From: Desulfocapsaceae bacterium
GTDB lineage: Bacteria > Desulfobacterota > Desulfobulbia > Desulfobulbales > Desulfocapsaceae
NCBI GenBank assembly: GCA_031292275.1
Contig: JARLHL010000039.1
Coordinates: 16,944 to 80,943 of the forward strand
Direction: 5' to 3'
DNA length: 64,000 nt
Notes under the pieces: generated by a model
What the model was told of the DNA's origin: nothing
The model's input: the letters and a program-made list of their open reading frames with translations, nothing else
Database searches by the model: none
Position numbers and translations under genes: made by a program
Part shown: piece after piece, positions 35,455-43,705 of the stretch
Layout of the letters: each line of letters begins with the position of its first letter
How positions within the stretch are numbered: position 1 is the stretch's first letter

Positions 35455-36099
35455 TTGTCACAATTGGAAGCCGAAACAAATGATGCGCGTGAAGTCGTAA
35501 CACAAATCAAGAATCAGGAGCTGGTAAAACAGCGCCGGCGGCAGATAGTTGATGCAGCTGTCCAGCTTTTTATCAGGCACGGTTATCACAAGACTACTAC
35601 CAGGGCCCTTGCAAAGGAGACCGGGCTTTCCATCGGTTCCCTGTATGAATACGTTTCTTCCAAGGACGACGTCCTGTATCTCGTCTGCATCGCCATCCAT
35701 TCGGAGGTTGAAGAGGGAATCCAGGGGGCCCTGGCCCGTTCATCCCACGGCAGAGAGGCCCTGGCTGAAATAATCCGCGCCTATTTCAGCGTCTGTAACC
35801 GGATGAGCGATCATGTTCTGCTCATGTATCAGGTCACCCACTTTCTTCCGGTCAAATGGCAGAAGAAGGTCCTGGAGACCGAAATCCGGATAACCAATCT
35901 TATCATTGAGGCCATAAAAGAACTCAATAACAAGGGCACTTTCAAAAAGCTCGACGAGGATCTGATCGATCTGATCGGTCATAATATTTCGGTACTGGGG
36001 CAGACCTGGGCATTCAGGCGGTGGTACTTTGCCAAGCGTTTCACCCTGGATCAGTATATTGAGCACCAAACCTCCTTTATCATGGAGTTTCTGAAATAG
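35455..36099 (+). CDS. TetR/AcrR family transcriptional regulator
   Basis: DNA-binding repressor of 214 residues. The N-terminal helix-turn-helix is RRQIVDAAVQLFIRHGYHKT, then TTRALAKETGLSIGSLYEYV, close to the FadR/PsrA-like branch that binds acyl-CoA. The C-terminal helical ligand domain is of ordinary length. The start is uncertain: TTG at 35455 or TTG at 35464, the latter better spaced from GGGGG. Located downstream of an acyl-CoA ligase that is itself divergent from beta-oxidation genes, and with three palindromic operators between them, it is most likely the local fatty-acid regulator. The ligand is inferred, not shown. Confidence 0.88.
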   Translation: MSQLEAETNDAREVVTQIKNQELVKQRRRQIVDAAVQLFIRHGYHKTTTRALAKETGLSIGSLYEYVSSKDDVLYLVCIAIHSEVEEGIQGALARSSHGREALAEIIRAYFSVCNRMSDHVLLMYQVTHFLPVKWQKKVLETEIRITNLIIEAIKELNNKGTFKKLDEDLIDLIGHNISVLGQTWAFRRWYFAKRFTLDQYIEHQTSFIMEFLK

Positions 36100-36344
36100 A
36101 TTTTCCTGATTGTGCCCGATGTCGGAACCCGAGCCGGGGCTTTTGAAGAAGAGGGGGGAGAGACCGCAGGCGACGGGGAAGAGCCGATGCCTGCGGGAGG
36201 ATGCGTTGAGGCGCTCTTTGAGAGTTTCCTTCTGCCTGTCGTGTCGTTATATCCGGAATTCAGGCACTCGGACTATCATTTCCCGCGATAAAATGCTTTT
36301 GCATGCCTTGATTTGAACGATAGTTATCAATATTCAGGCGGTCT

Positions 36345-36776
36345 TCAGTCCTTGCTGATCTTGGGGAGAGGGGTCTTGACCTGATGGCTGGAATTTTCCA
36401 GAATAACCTGCAGCGCCCGGTTAGCATGAGGGGTAAAGAAGATAGGCGCAGCCAGATTGATCGTGATATGCTGATCCGGCGGTACTGTGACGACAGTAAG
36501 GACGTAACACGGATCATCGTCTTCCAGATGCAGGATCTGTCGTACTGATTCGTCGGGCTGAACGTTATATTCAAGAAAGAAATTATTGGGATCGGTCAGG
36601 ACAAAGGCGATAGCCGGGTCGTCAACACTTTGTATCCAGAAGAGCGGTCCCTCTTTTCTGTTGGGCATGACAATGAAGCTGCGGAGTGTCGGGAAGCCGA
36701 TCATCCCGGCCGGAAAGGTGAGGAGGTTTTTTTCATCGTATTCAACTTCACCGAATCGGGTCAGTATCTTGCTCAT
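36345..36776 (-). CDS. fliW: Flagellar assembly factor FliW
   Basis: Protein of 143 residues that binds flagellin and antagonises CsrA, so that flagellin translation is matched to secretion. The family features are the N-terminal strand ILTRFGEVEYDEKNLLTFPA followed by GMIGFP, the FWIQSVDDPAIAFVL segment and the conserved NLAAPIFF region. It overlaps the csrA stop by four bases (ATGA), so translation is coupled to csrA. The order csrA-fliW is reversed compared with Bacillus subtilis, where fliW comes first. It ends the flgM-to-fliW unit and is convergent with tetR. Confidence 0.94.
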   Translation of the reverse strand: MSKILTRFGEVEYDEKNLLTFPAGMIGFPTLRSFIVMPNRKEGPLFWIQSVDDPAIAFVLTDPNNFFLEYNVQPDESVRQILHLEDDDPCYVLTVVTVPPDQHITINLAAPIFFTPHANRALQVILENSSHQVKTPLPKISKD

Positions 36777-37015
36777 TTTGATTTTTCCTCGAGTGATAAA
36801 TTATCGCTTAATGCATCAAGATCCGTCATATTCCACTGTAACGCCTCACGATTCTGCCGCGAAATACGATCATAGACTTCCTGTCTATAGATCTTTTTGT
36901 CGGAAGGGGCCTCAATGCCGACTCGGATTCCGCCCCCTTTGATCTCTATGATCTTGATGACAATGTCGTCTCCAATAACAATACCGTCGCCTGCTTTCCT
37001 GGTTAGTACCAGCAT
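36773..37015 (-). CDS. csrA: Carbon storage regulator CsrA
   Basis: RNA-binding dimer that blocks translation at GGA hairpins. The 80-residue product starts MLVLTRKAGDGIVIGDDIVI and contains the binding residues around Arg44 in VGIEAPSDKKIYRQEVYDRI, with a short acidic C-terminal tail as in the FliW-regulated type. It overlaps fliW, whose product binds CsrA allosterically. A candidate CsrA site (ACATGGGGTG) covers its own ribosome-binding site. flgL is 125 bases upstream. Confidence 0.96.
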   Translation of the reverse strand: MLVLTRKAGDGIVIGDDIVIKIIEIKGGGIRVGIEAPSDKKIYRQEVYDRISRQNREALQWNMTDLDALSDNLSLEEKSK

Positions 37016-37019
37016 ATAT

Positions 37020-37029
37020 CACCCCATGT
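37020..37029 (-). promoter_or_regulatory. Candidate CsrA-binding site on csrA mRNA
   Basis: ACATGGGGTG on the minus strand matches eight of ten positions of the published ACANGGANGU consensus (the central GGA reads GGG) and overlaps the GGGG ribosome site four bases before the csrA start. Autoregulation is an inference. Confidence 0.35.
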
Positions 37030-37140
37030 TTTCCTGAAAAAGAAATCGGGCTGAATCGACACCGACACACCTCACCCGTTCACCCATCGCATGGTATTTC
37101 AAGGATAGGTGAAAGTCAAAGGATATCGGGATAAAAGGAT

Positions 37141-38124
37141 CTACATATAGTTCAAAATCGAGATTTTGGAGATCTGGGCCGTTATGGAGAGTGCCGCCTG
37201 AAAGGCCGTCTGCATGTTGGTCAAATCACTGAAGGTCGTGATGGCATCGGCGTCCTGGTAGTTGGAGAGGGTCTGGGTAAGATCGGTCTGGACACTCTGC
37301 TGCTGCTGGGTTGCGTTATCCACCCTGGTGGCCTCATTGCCGAGCTGGGCGCGGAGCAGCTCGGATTGGCTGGCGGCAGTTTGAAGATTGGTGAGACTGG
37401 AGGAAATGGCAGTTGTATTCCCTGACCTGATTGCTTCAGAGGCTTGGGTCAGCGCAGTGAAGATGTCAACCTTACCTGATTCCGGCTGGTTGGTTGCCGC
37501 TGTTGTCGTACCTTGCCAGTTAGAGTTGGAGATGCCCAGGAACAGCTGATTCCCGGTGATATTTGTCTGAACGGTTTCCCCGGGGGTTATTCCTACGCTG
37601 GTCTGCTGGGCGTTGCCGTTGTAGCGCACCGGCCAGGTGGTGGAGTCTGCCGGGTTATAAGTTGACGCACTGTAGTTCGGGTTGACGGTAAAAGGCTCGG
37701 TTGTTATCTCATTTCCAGCAAAGAGATAGTGGCCGTTGATGGAGGCGTTGGCTGTATCGAGAAGCTGCTGCTTGAGCTGATCAACCTGATCGGCAAGCGT
37801 TGAGAGATCCGAACTGCTGAGGGTCGCATTGACCGCGTTCGTGACAACAGTCTGGGCGCTGGTCAGTATGGTGTTGATATTGCCAAGATACGTGTCTGTT
37901 GACGACATCTGGTTGGAGATCGTGCCCATGGTGGTTATAAAGCGGTTGGTCTGGGTTATTTGAGCGCGGGTGGCTATAACCGGGCCGATGGCTGTGGGGT
38001 CGTCGGACGGTGAATTCAGCTTCAAGCCTGTCGCCCCCTGAGTCTCAATGTTCTGTACATTGGCTGATATTCGCTCAAGGTTTGTTACCATTATCCTGTA
38101 GGAAGAGTTTGTGGAAACGATCAT
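37141..38124 (-). CDS. flgL: Flagellar hook-associated protein 3
   Basis: Junction protein between hook and filament. The 327-residue product has a flagellin-like N-terminus (MIVSTNSSYRIMVTNLERIS, then ANVQNIETQGATGLKLNSPS) and the C-terminal helix QTDLTQTLSNYQDADAITTF with LTNMQTAFQAALSIT, as in FlgL. It is exported through the flagellar type III apparatus without a cleaved signal. It follows flgK by 27 bases and precedes csrA in the sigma-28 unit. Confidence 0.93.
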   Translation of the reverse strand: MIVSTNSSYRIMVTNLERISANVQNIETQGATGLKLNSPSDDPTAIGPVIATRAQITQTNRFITTMGTISNQMSSTDTYLGNINTILTSAQTVVTNAVNATLSSSDLSTLADQVDQLKQQLLDTANASINGHYLFAGNEITTEPFTVNPNYSASTYNPADSTTWPVRYNGNAQQTSVGITPGETVQTNITGNQLFLGISNSNWQGTTTAATNQPESGKVDIFTALTQASEAIRSGNTTAISSSLTNLQTAASQSELLRAQLGNEATRVDNATQQQQSVQTDLTQTLSNYQDADAITTFSDLTNMQTAFQAALSITAQISKISILNYM

Positions 38125-38151
38125 GGCCGACCTCTTTGTTTATTGGCAGAC

Positions 38152-39552
38152 TTAGCTAGCAACAGATGAAATAAGGCTGTTCATCATATCATTGACTGTG
38201 GATAGGAATTTTGCCGAGGCCTGGAATCCCTGCTGGTACTGTATCATTTGGACCATCTGGTCCTGCAGAGACACCCCGGCTATGCTGTCGCGCAGGTTCT
38301 GCAGCTGGTTGACCGCATCCTGGGCACCAGAGACCGCCAGGGCGTTCTGGTTGGTTGCAAGACCGATGGTGGCTGAGATGTTGGCGTAATAGGAATTGAA
38401 GGTATCTGTGCCGTTAATAAGAAAACTGCTGCCGAGGTTTCCGATGGTCAGGGCGTTCGAATTGTCACCCGGGGCAACGGTGCTTGTGGCGGTGGGGGCA
38501 GCGCCTGCTGCGACCTGATTCGGATCAGTCAGGGTGACCTTCATGTTCCGGGCGGCATCTGTAGAGGTTGCCTGGGTGTTGAAAAAATTTACACCGGTGG
38601 AGTTATCCAGACCGCCGCCTGCCGATTGCTGGGCATTGACCTGGGTTGCTATTGCGTTTGCAAGCGTATCAAGACTGTTTTTTGCCGCAGGAATTGTTTG
38701 ATCCCGGATGGCAAGCAGTCCCTGTATTTCACCGCCGACGGTGTTGACGCTGAGGTTCCGCACAGTGCCTGCGGCGTTTAACTGCAGCGTGACATTTGAA
38801 CCGGTGCTGGTGGTCTGCAGAGACATGGCGGTGGTTCCCTGAACCAGGGGCAATCCGCCGGGCAGCTGGACAGCCAGCATTCCGCGATTGTCGGTGTAGG
38901 TGTTCACGCCCAGCGATTGTGCGAGCTGTTGGGCCAGAAGATCGCGCTGATCCCTGGCGCTGTTGTTGGTCTGCCCGTGTATCTCTGTGGTATAGATCTG
39001 ATCATTCAGACTGGCGATCTGTGATATCTTGGAGTTCAGATCGGATATATCGGAGGTCAGGGTAGTATTGATATTCCCGGTGATGGTGTCCAGGGCATTA
39101 GAGGCATTGTTGAAGCTGGTTGCCAGGATGCCGCCTTGCTGGATTACTGCATTTCTCAGGGTCAGATCGCTGGGGTCGGTGGACAGTTGCTGCCAGGAAT
39201 CGAAAAAATTATTGATATTGGTGGAGATATTGCTGCCGCTGACACTGAACACCCCTTCTAACTGGTTCAGGGCGCTGGTCTGGCCGTTGGCGTACCCCAG
39301 GCCGACGGAGGCATTTTGGAGCTGATTGGTGACAAAATTGTCATGGGCCCGCTGGATATCCGATACCTTCACGCCCTGGCCGATAAAAAAACTGCCCATG
39401 GTCAGTGCGGGAAAGGGCGTGAGCTGAACATTCTGCAGAGAATATCCTGCAGTGTTCATGTTGGATATATTGTTGCCGATGACCTCAATAGTCGTTTGAT
39501 TCGCATTCAGAGATGTTGCAGTGGCGTTGAGTGCAGCCATCAGACCGGACAT
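38152..39552 (-). CDS. flgK: Flagellar hook-associated protein 1
   Basis: First junction protein between hook and filament, 466 residues. The N-terminus (LMAALNATATSLNANQTTIE, then VIGNNISNMNTAGYSLQNVQ) is the rod/hook-type domain, and the C-terminus VSLQDQMVQMIQYQQGFQAS with FLSTVNDMMNSLIS is the conserved coiled helix. The central region is shorter than in enterobacteria. It is encoded 1 base after flgN, whose product is the FlgK/FlgL chaperone. Confidence 0.94.
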   Translation of the reverse strand: MSGLMAALNATATSLNANQTTIEVIGNNISNMNTAGYSLQNVQLTPFPALTMGSFFIGQGVKVSDIQRAHDNFVTNQLQNASVGLGYANGQTSALNQLEGVFSVSGSNISTNINNFFDSWQQLSTDPSDLTLRNAVIQQGGILATSFNNASNALDTITGNINTTLTSDISDLNSKISQIASLNDQIYTTEIHGQTNNSARDQRDLLAQQLAQSLGVNTYTDNRGMLAVQLPGGLPLVQGTTAMSLQTTSTGSNVTLQLNAAGTVRNLSVNTVGGEIQGLLAIRDQTIPAAKNSLDTLANAIATQVNAQQSAGGGLDNSTGVNFFNTQATSTDAARNMKVTLTDPNQVAAGAAPTATSTVAPGDNSNALTIGNLGSSFLINGTDTFNSYYANISATIGLATNQNALAVSGAQDAVNQLQNLRDSIAGVSLQDQMVQMIQYQQGFQASAKFLSTVNDMMNSLISSVAS

Positions 39553-39553
39553 A

Positions 39554-39907
39554 TCACACCTTCCCTGACAAAAGTCTTCCGTTAATGTGCGAGGGTACGC
39601 TGGCGGCGCTGGAGGAATATGTCGCCGTTACCGTCCGCTTCCCAAAAAATTCCATCATATCTCTGATCCACCCGAGAGTCGCACTGAAGAGGAAGGCGTT
39701 CCTGCGGTTTTCATTCCGTATCTGTTCTGCCAGTGGACCGTCTTCTTCATCGAGGGTCTCAACATGTGACAGATACTGCAGAAGTTCTTCCTTTTCACCC
39801 ATGGCCCGTGCCATCTCAGTTATATCAAGTTTTTTGGCGCATTCCCGCTCATCAATGATCACTTTGTGCAGGCGGACAAGATACTCATGGGTTTTTCCGG
39901 TGGACAT
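39554..39907 (-). CDS. flgN: FlgN-like chaperone for FlgK and FlgL
   Basis: Small helical protein of 117 residues. EYLVRLHKVIIDERECAKKL and GEKEELLQYLSHVETLDEED are amphipathic helices as in FlgN, which keeps FlgK and FlgL soluble before export. Sequence similarity within this family is low, and I rely also on its position between flgM and flgK. The ATG at 39907 follows the flgM stop by one base with AGGGG seven bases upstream; an earlier in-frame ATG would overlap flgM and lacks support. Confidence 0.8.
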   Translation of the reverse strand: MSTGKTHEYLVRLHKVIIDERECAKKLDITEMARAMGEKEELLQYLSHVETLDEEDGPLAEQIRNENRRNAFLFSATLGWIRDMMEFFGKRTVTATYSSSAASVPSHINGRLLSGKV

Positions 39908-39908
39908 G

Positions 39909-40199
39909 CTAATCCCCTTTGAACATGAATTGCAGCAAAGAAGCTGAAACCTTTTTGAGGTCGGGCTGGTATGATCCATCTGCTATTTGGGCCTTAATTG
40001 CCTGGACCCGTTCGGCCCTTGCCGAATCACTGGTGCTCTTTGCTGCCTGGGCCTTGTGTACATCCTGCAGAACCGACGAGAACTGAACTTTGTCCGTATC
40101 TGTCTGGCCTTCGGTTTTCGTGTCGGTTTGCGGCTTCTGGGTCTTGTTTGTAGCACCAATCTGGCCAAGCCCTCCGACTCCAATAAATTTAATGCTCAT
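39909..40199 (-). CDS. flgM: Anti-sigma-28 factor FlgM
   Basis: Binds FliA and is exported when the hook is complete, freeing sigma-28 for late genes. The 96-residue product has a disordered Thr/Lys/Gln-rich N-terminal half and the conserved helical C-terminal half (ARAERVQAIKAQIADGSYQP, then DLKKVSASLL). It is the first gene after a sigma-28 promoter at 40366-40393, so it is itself under FliA control, a negative feedback. FliA is encoded at 46199. Confidence 0.93.
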   Translation of the reverse strand: MSIKFIGVGGLGQIGATNKTQKPQTDTKTEGQTDTDKVQFSSVLQDVHKAQAAKSTSDSARAERVQAIKAQIADGSYQPDLKKVSASLLQFMFKGD

Positions 40200-40365
40200 G
40201 ACATCACCCGATAGTCTAAGTAACCTGGATCACTGCTCTCTGTTGTTTCCCAAGTCGTGTATTCATGCATGATTTTGAATATTTCATGATAATCCGCATC
40301 CTTGCGTTATTATTCCTGGCTCCGTGCATGGTGTCAGGGGGCTCTTGACTCCTTTATTATTTTCT

Positions 40366-40393
40366 TTATCGGTAGAAATCCGGCAGAAGTTTA
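40366..40393 (-). promoter_or_regulatory. Sigma-28 (FliA) promoter for flgM-flgN-flgK-flgL
   Basis: On the minus strand TAAACTTC (40393-40386), a 12-base spacer and ACCGATAA (40373-40366) match the FliA consensus TAAAGTTT/GCCGATAA at most positions. It would give a leader of about 160 bases before flgM. Confidence 0.7.
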
Positions 40394-40446
40394 GCAGAAA
40401 AACAATGTCGCAGGGGGTGGTAAAGGTCAGGCGGAAGGTCGCCCGA

Positions 40447-40761
40447 TTATTTTTTTTTGATTGTTCCTTGCATCTGGTTATACATGCTTTCACCTATGCC
40501 GATGCCGTGGCCTTTTGCAGTTTCCTTGGCCAACTCGGCGTCCAGCATGTCCTGATACATCCTGGTTGCGTTATTCTGCGGTGTGAGACCGTCGTCAGGG
40601 ACATTTTTCCGCATTGACTGATACATCTGCTGGACGAAAATAGCCTCGAAGTCCCGGCATGATTCCCGCAGGGCTTTCAGGTCACGGGCGGTTTTTTCCT
40701 TGGCAGTGAGCCGGTGCGGGGTGATTGCCTGCACTCCGGTGGAGTATGTTGAGATGTCCAT
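40447..40761 (-). CDS. flgJ: Rod-binding protein (FlgJ N-terminal domain only)
   Basis: Scaffold that helps cap rod assembly. The 104-residue product has only the N-terminal FlgJ domain: LKALRESCRDFEAIFVQQMY, then KNVPDDGLTPQNNATRMYQD. The muramidase domain of enterobacterial FlgJ is absent, as in many deltaproteobacteria; the peptidoglycan-cutting enzyme must be separate. The C-terminus ends in a Lys run encoded by an A-rich tract. It is the last gene of the flgF-to-flgJ unit. Confidence 0.88.
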   Translation of the reverse strand: MDISTYSTGVQAITPHRLTAKEKTARDLKALRESCRDFEAIFVQQMYQSMRKNVPDDGLTPQNNATRMYQDMLDAELAKETAKGHGIGIGESMYNQMQGTIKKK

Positions 40762-40822
40762 GTCGTATTGGTGATAAAGATTGTTGTTGAGTTATCTCTT
40801 GATTGCCTGCCCGGTCCGGGTT

Positions 40823-41959
40823 TTAGAGCACGATCAATTCGCCTTGCATCGCCCCGGAGGCCTTGATGGCTTGAAAAATAGCGATCAGATCTCTGGGCGT
40901 TGCGCCTATGGAATTCAGCGCGTTGGCAATTTCACCTATGCTGACCCCTTTGGGCATGTTCAGGACGGTGAGTTCACCCCCCTCTTCTCCGGTCGGGGGT
41001 GAAGCGGGTTGCGAAGCTGCCGGCGCCGGGGGTCCGTTTTCCAGGGGGTTGGGCTGGAGAGGTCCGGGAGGGGTTTCCTTGACAACCAGGCTCAGGTTGC
41101 CGTGGGATACTGCAAAGGTTGAGAGCTTCACCTCTTTGCCCATGACGATGGTGCCTGTCCGTTCATCCACAACCACCCTTGCCACGGAATCCGTTTCTAC
41201 ATTCAAGGATTCAACGCTTGCAACGAAATCTACAATCCTGGATCTGTACCCTCTGGGGATAGTGACCTTCACCGTTCCCGAGTCGGTCGGTTCGGCGGTT
41301 GACTGGCCAAAGGTCTGGTTGATTACTTTGCTTATACGATCCGCTGTTGTGAAATCTGCATTCTCAAGCTGATAGGTGATGGTCCCGTTCTCACCGATGG
41401 TGAACGGGACTGTATTCTCGATGAGGGCGCCATTGGGAATGCGGCCGACCGTCAACTGATTTTTCTGGGCCTTGGCTGTTTTGCCGGCAAATGAAAAGGC
41501 CCCGATGGTCAAGGGCCCCTGGGCTACGGCGTAGACCTGATGGTCAACGCCTTTGAGCGGGGTCATTATCAGGGTGCCTCCGGCAAGGCTTTTGGCGTCT
41601 CCCATGGAAGACACTTCCACATCAATGGTGGAACCAGGTTTGGCAAAGGGAGGGAGGTCGGCTGTCACCATTACCGCCGCAACATTCTTGATTTTGACGT
41701 TGCTGATCTGTGCCGGATCGATGGTAATACCGTTTCTGACCAGCATATTGTTAACCGACTGGAGGGTGAAGAGGGAGTTCTTCATATCATCCCCAGTGCC
41801 GGAGAGACCTGTTACCAGTCCGTATCCGATGAGCTGATTGGACCTGACCCCGTTCAGTTTGGCAATGTCCTTAATCCTTGCAGCCGAAACGGTCTGCACG
41901 AAAAAGAGCTGAACAAACATAAAGCAGAAGATTCCGGTGGCGAATAAGATGGTTTTCAT
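40823..41959 (-). CDS. flgI: Flagellar P-ring protein FlgI
   Basis: Forms the P ring around the rod in the peptidoglycan layer. The precursor of 378 residues has a Sec signal peptide (MKTILFATGIFCFMFVQLFF, with VQTVSAA as cleavage region), then RIKDIAKLNGVRSNQLIGYG and LVTGLSGTGDD, the family signature. GVSIGEIANALNSIGATPRD is the conserved C-terminal motif. A Pro-rich insertion of about 40 residues (ETPPGPLQPNPLENGPPAPA onward) near residues 295-335 is longer than usual. I chose the ATG at 41959; a GTG four codons upstream is also possible. Confidence 0.95.
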   Translation of the reverse strand: MKTILFATGIFCFMFVQLFFVQTVSAARIKDIAKLNGVRSNQLIGYGLVTGLSGTGDDMKNSLFTLQSVNNMLVRNGITIDPAQISNVKIKNVAAVMVTADLPPFAKPGSTIDVEVSSMGDAKSLAGGTLIMTPLKGVDHQVYAVAQGPLTIGAFSFAGKTAKAQKNQLTVGRIPNGALIENTVPFTIGENGTITYQLENADFTTADRISKVINQTFGQSTAEPTDSGTVKVTIPRGYRSRIVDFVASVESLNVETDSVARVVVDERTGTIVMGKEVKLSTFAVSHGNLSLVVKETPPGPLQPNPLENGPPAPAASQPASPPTGEEGGELTVLNMPKGVSIGEIANALNSIGATPRDLIAIFQAIKASGAMQGELIVL

Positions 41960-42044
41960 GATGTTGCCCACTGTTGATCCGTAAAAAATTTTTTCATGCT
42001 GCCTGTGCTGTCCGGGCGCCCCGGCGAAAGACTGTCAACCTGTG

Positions 42045-42728
42045 TTAGAAGGGCCAGAGGGCCCCCAGGGCCCTGCCCAGCAATCCAGGCGACTGCTGGT
42101 CGGCAATAACGCCCTTGCCCGTATATGAAATCCGGGCATTCAGAATCTTGTTGGAATCGATGGTGTTGGCGGCAGTGACATCAACAGGCCTGATTATACC
42201 GGTGAGGTAGACGACCTGTGTCTCATTGTTGACCATAACCTCCTTGCCTCCCCGGATTTTGAGATTCCCGTTGGGATAGAGGCCGATGACCTGGACTGAG
42301 AGCTGCGCCGTAAGATTGCCATTCCGGGCGGTCTTGCCGTCACTGGTATATCCGTTTTTGAAATTGGTGTTCACCAGGGCGCCCAAATTCATATTGGTAT
42401 GATTTTCCAGCCCGAAGAGGTTGGAGATTCCGGCTGAATATGTTGATGTGGCGCCGGTAGCGGTTGTGGCCTCTTTGGAGGCGCTGTCCTTTTCGACAAT
42501 GGTTACGACGATGATATCACCAACATTTTTCGCTTTGTAATCCGAAAAGATGGAACCGTCCGCATTGGTCCAGAGGGAGCCCGGGGTTTTTGGCTGGGCC
42601 TGGGGCATGGCAATCTCGTCCAAGGGCTCTGTATCAGCGGCCTTGACCGGAGAGTCGTTGGTGAAGCTGTTTCTGGCGCAACCGGAGAGCAGGAGCAGGA
42701 GTAAGGCGTAAGATGTAAGTCTTTTCAT
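42045..42728 (-). CDS. flgH: Flagellar L-ring lipoprotein FlgH
   Basis: Outer-membrane lipoprotein that forms the L ring. The 227-residue precursor has a lipobox LLSGC, with acylated Cys17. GSLWTNADGSIFSDYKAKNV and VGDIIVVTIVEKDSASKEAT are the FlgH signature, and the C-terminal NARISYTGKGVIADQQSPG is conserved. Its start overlaps the flgA stop by one base. The presence of flgH and flgI shows a double-membrane cell. Confidence 0.95.
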   Translation of the reverse strand: MKRLTSYALLLLLLSGCARNSFTNDSPVKAADTEPLDEIAMPQAQPKTPGSLWTNADGSIFSDYKAKNVGDIIVVTIVEKDSASKEATTATGATSTYSAGISNLFGLENHTNMNLGALVNTNFKNGYTSDGKTARNGNLTAQLSVQVIGLYPNGNLKIRGGKEVMVNNETQVVYLTGIIRPVDVTAANTIDSNKILNARISYTGKGVIADQQSPGLLGRALGALWPF

Positions 42729-43675
42729 TATTGTACCTCCACAATGCCTGGAGCCGTGACCCGGCAGGAGAGCATTTTTTTAGAACTGATATTCTGAACC
42801 CGGATGATCTGATCTTTCATTCCATTCATATTGGCAATACCTTCTGTCGTGAGATGCAGGTCACCGTGATTGAGGACGATTTTCACTGTCTGTCCCCTGG
42901 AAATCATGGGGGGGATATCGATCCAGGCCCTTTCGATTACGGTTCCTTCGGCAACAGAGCGGTTGATTTTTTTGCCGACGAGCTCGTTCGTGTCGAAGCA
43001 GGGGGACGAAACCTCTGCGATGTTTCTGGTGAGAAGGCTGAGCTGGGCTGCTGTCAGGACGCTGCCCTTCTGGAGTGCCGTTGCAGCCACCGTCACTGGG
43101 GTCATAGCCTCAATATGGCCGAATATAGCGATATTTTTTCGTACCTTGCCGTCAACGCTGAAAATAAGGGTCATGCTGGAGCTGGCAAGTACTCCCGGAT
43201 TGGAGGGGGTGACTGTCCAGGTCACGTTTCCTACAGGGATCATGAAGGGCAGGGGCAGGGTAGCCGGTATGAACCGGATCTCCATTTCCGGCTGATTCGA
43301 TTTACTTTTTTTTAGGAATTCAGCTATGATAGACTGAATTTTCTCCGGTCCGATGCGGACGCCGTTCCGGTATACCTTGACGGTCGCCGAGCCCTTCCAG
43401 AGCACCGAGGCCGGGACCTGCAGGGTTTTGGTCAGATTCCGGACGATCTCTGCAGTCTGCAGCATGTTTTCCTGGCCGGGAGGCGGTGCCTGCGAGACGG
43501 TCTGCGTCTGCAGGGCCTGGGCCATATCGGACTGGTCGTCAAAATCTGCAATATCGACCAGGGACACCGAGGCGGCATCAATGGACACCGAAGGCTTGAA
43601 GGTGATTTCGAGCCCTCGGCATGTCCCGGCGACGGAGAGAAGAAGACAGACTGTGAGGAAGAGTAAACGGATCAT
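42728..43675 (-). CDS. flgA: Flagellar basal-body P-ring formation protein FlgA
   Basis: Periplasmic chaperone needed for P-ring assembly. The 315-residue precursor has a signal peptide (MIRLLFLTVCLLLSVAGTCR). The C-terminal SAF domain contains VAATALQKGSVLTAAQLSLL and GKKINRSVAEGTVIERAWID, and the end IRVQNISSKKMLSCRVTAPG with IVEV is typical. The protein is longer than the E. coli form (219 residues), with an extra N-terminal portion as in many deltaproteobacteria. It follows flgG by 30 bases and overlaps flgH. Confidence 0.92.
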   Translation of the reverse strand: MIRLLFLTVCLLLSVAGTCRGLEITFKPSVSIDAASVSLVDIADFDDQSDMAQALQTQTVSQAPPPGQENMLQTAEIVRNLTKTLQVPASVLWKGSATVKVYRNGVRIGPEKIQSIIAEFLKKSKSNQPEMEIRFIPATLPLPFMIPVGNVTWTVTPSNPGVLASSSMTLIFSVDGKVRKNIAIFGHIEAMTPVTVAATALQKGSVLTAAQLSLLTRNIAEVSSPCFDTNELVGKKINRSVAEGTVIERAWIDIPPMISRGQTVKIVLNHGDLHLTTEGIANMNGMKDQIIRVQNISSKKMLSCRVTAPGIVEVQ

Positions 43676-43705
43676 ATCAATCAGGAGCCTTTGCCATTTC
43701 GGAAA

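Noticed and set aside
36100..36344. Hairpin CCGCAGGC/GCCTGCGG at 36164-36196 as terminator between tetR and fliW
   Set aside because: Perfect stem but long loop and no T-run on either strand; too weak to call.
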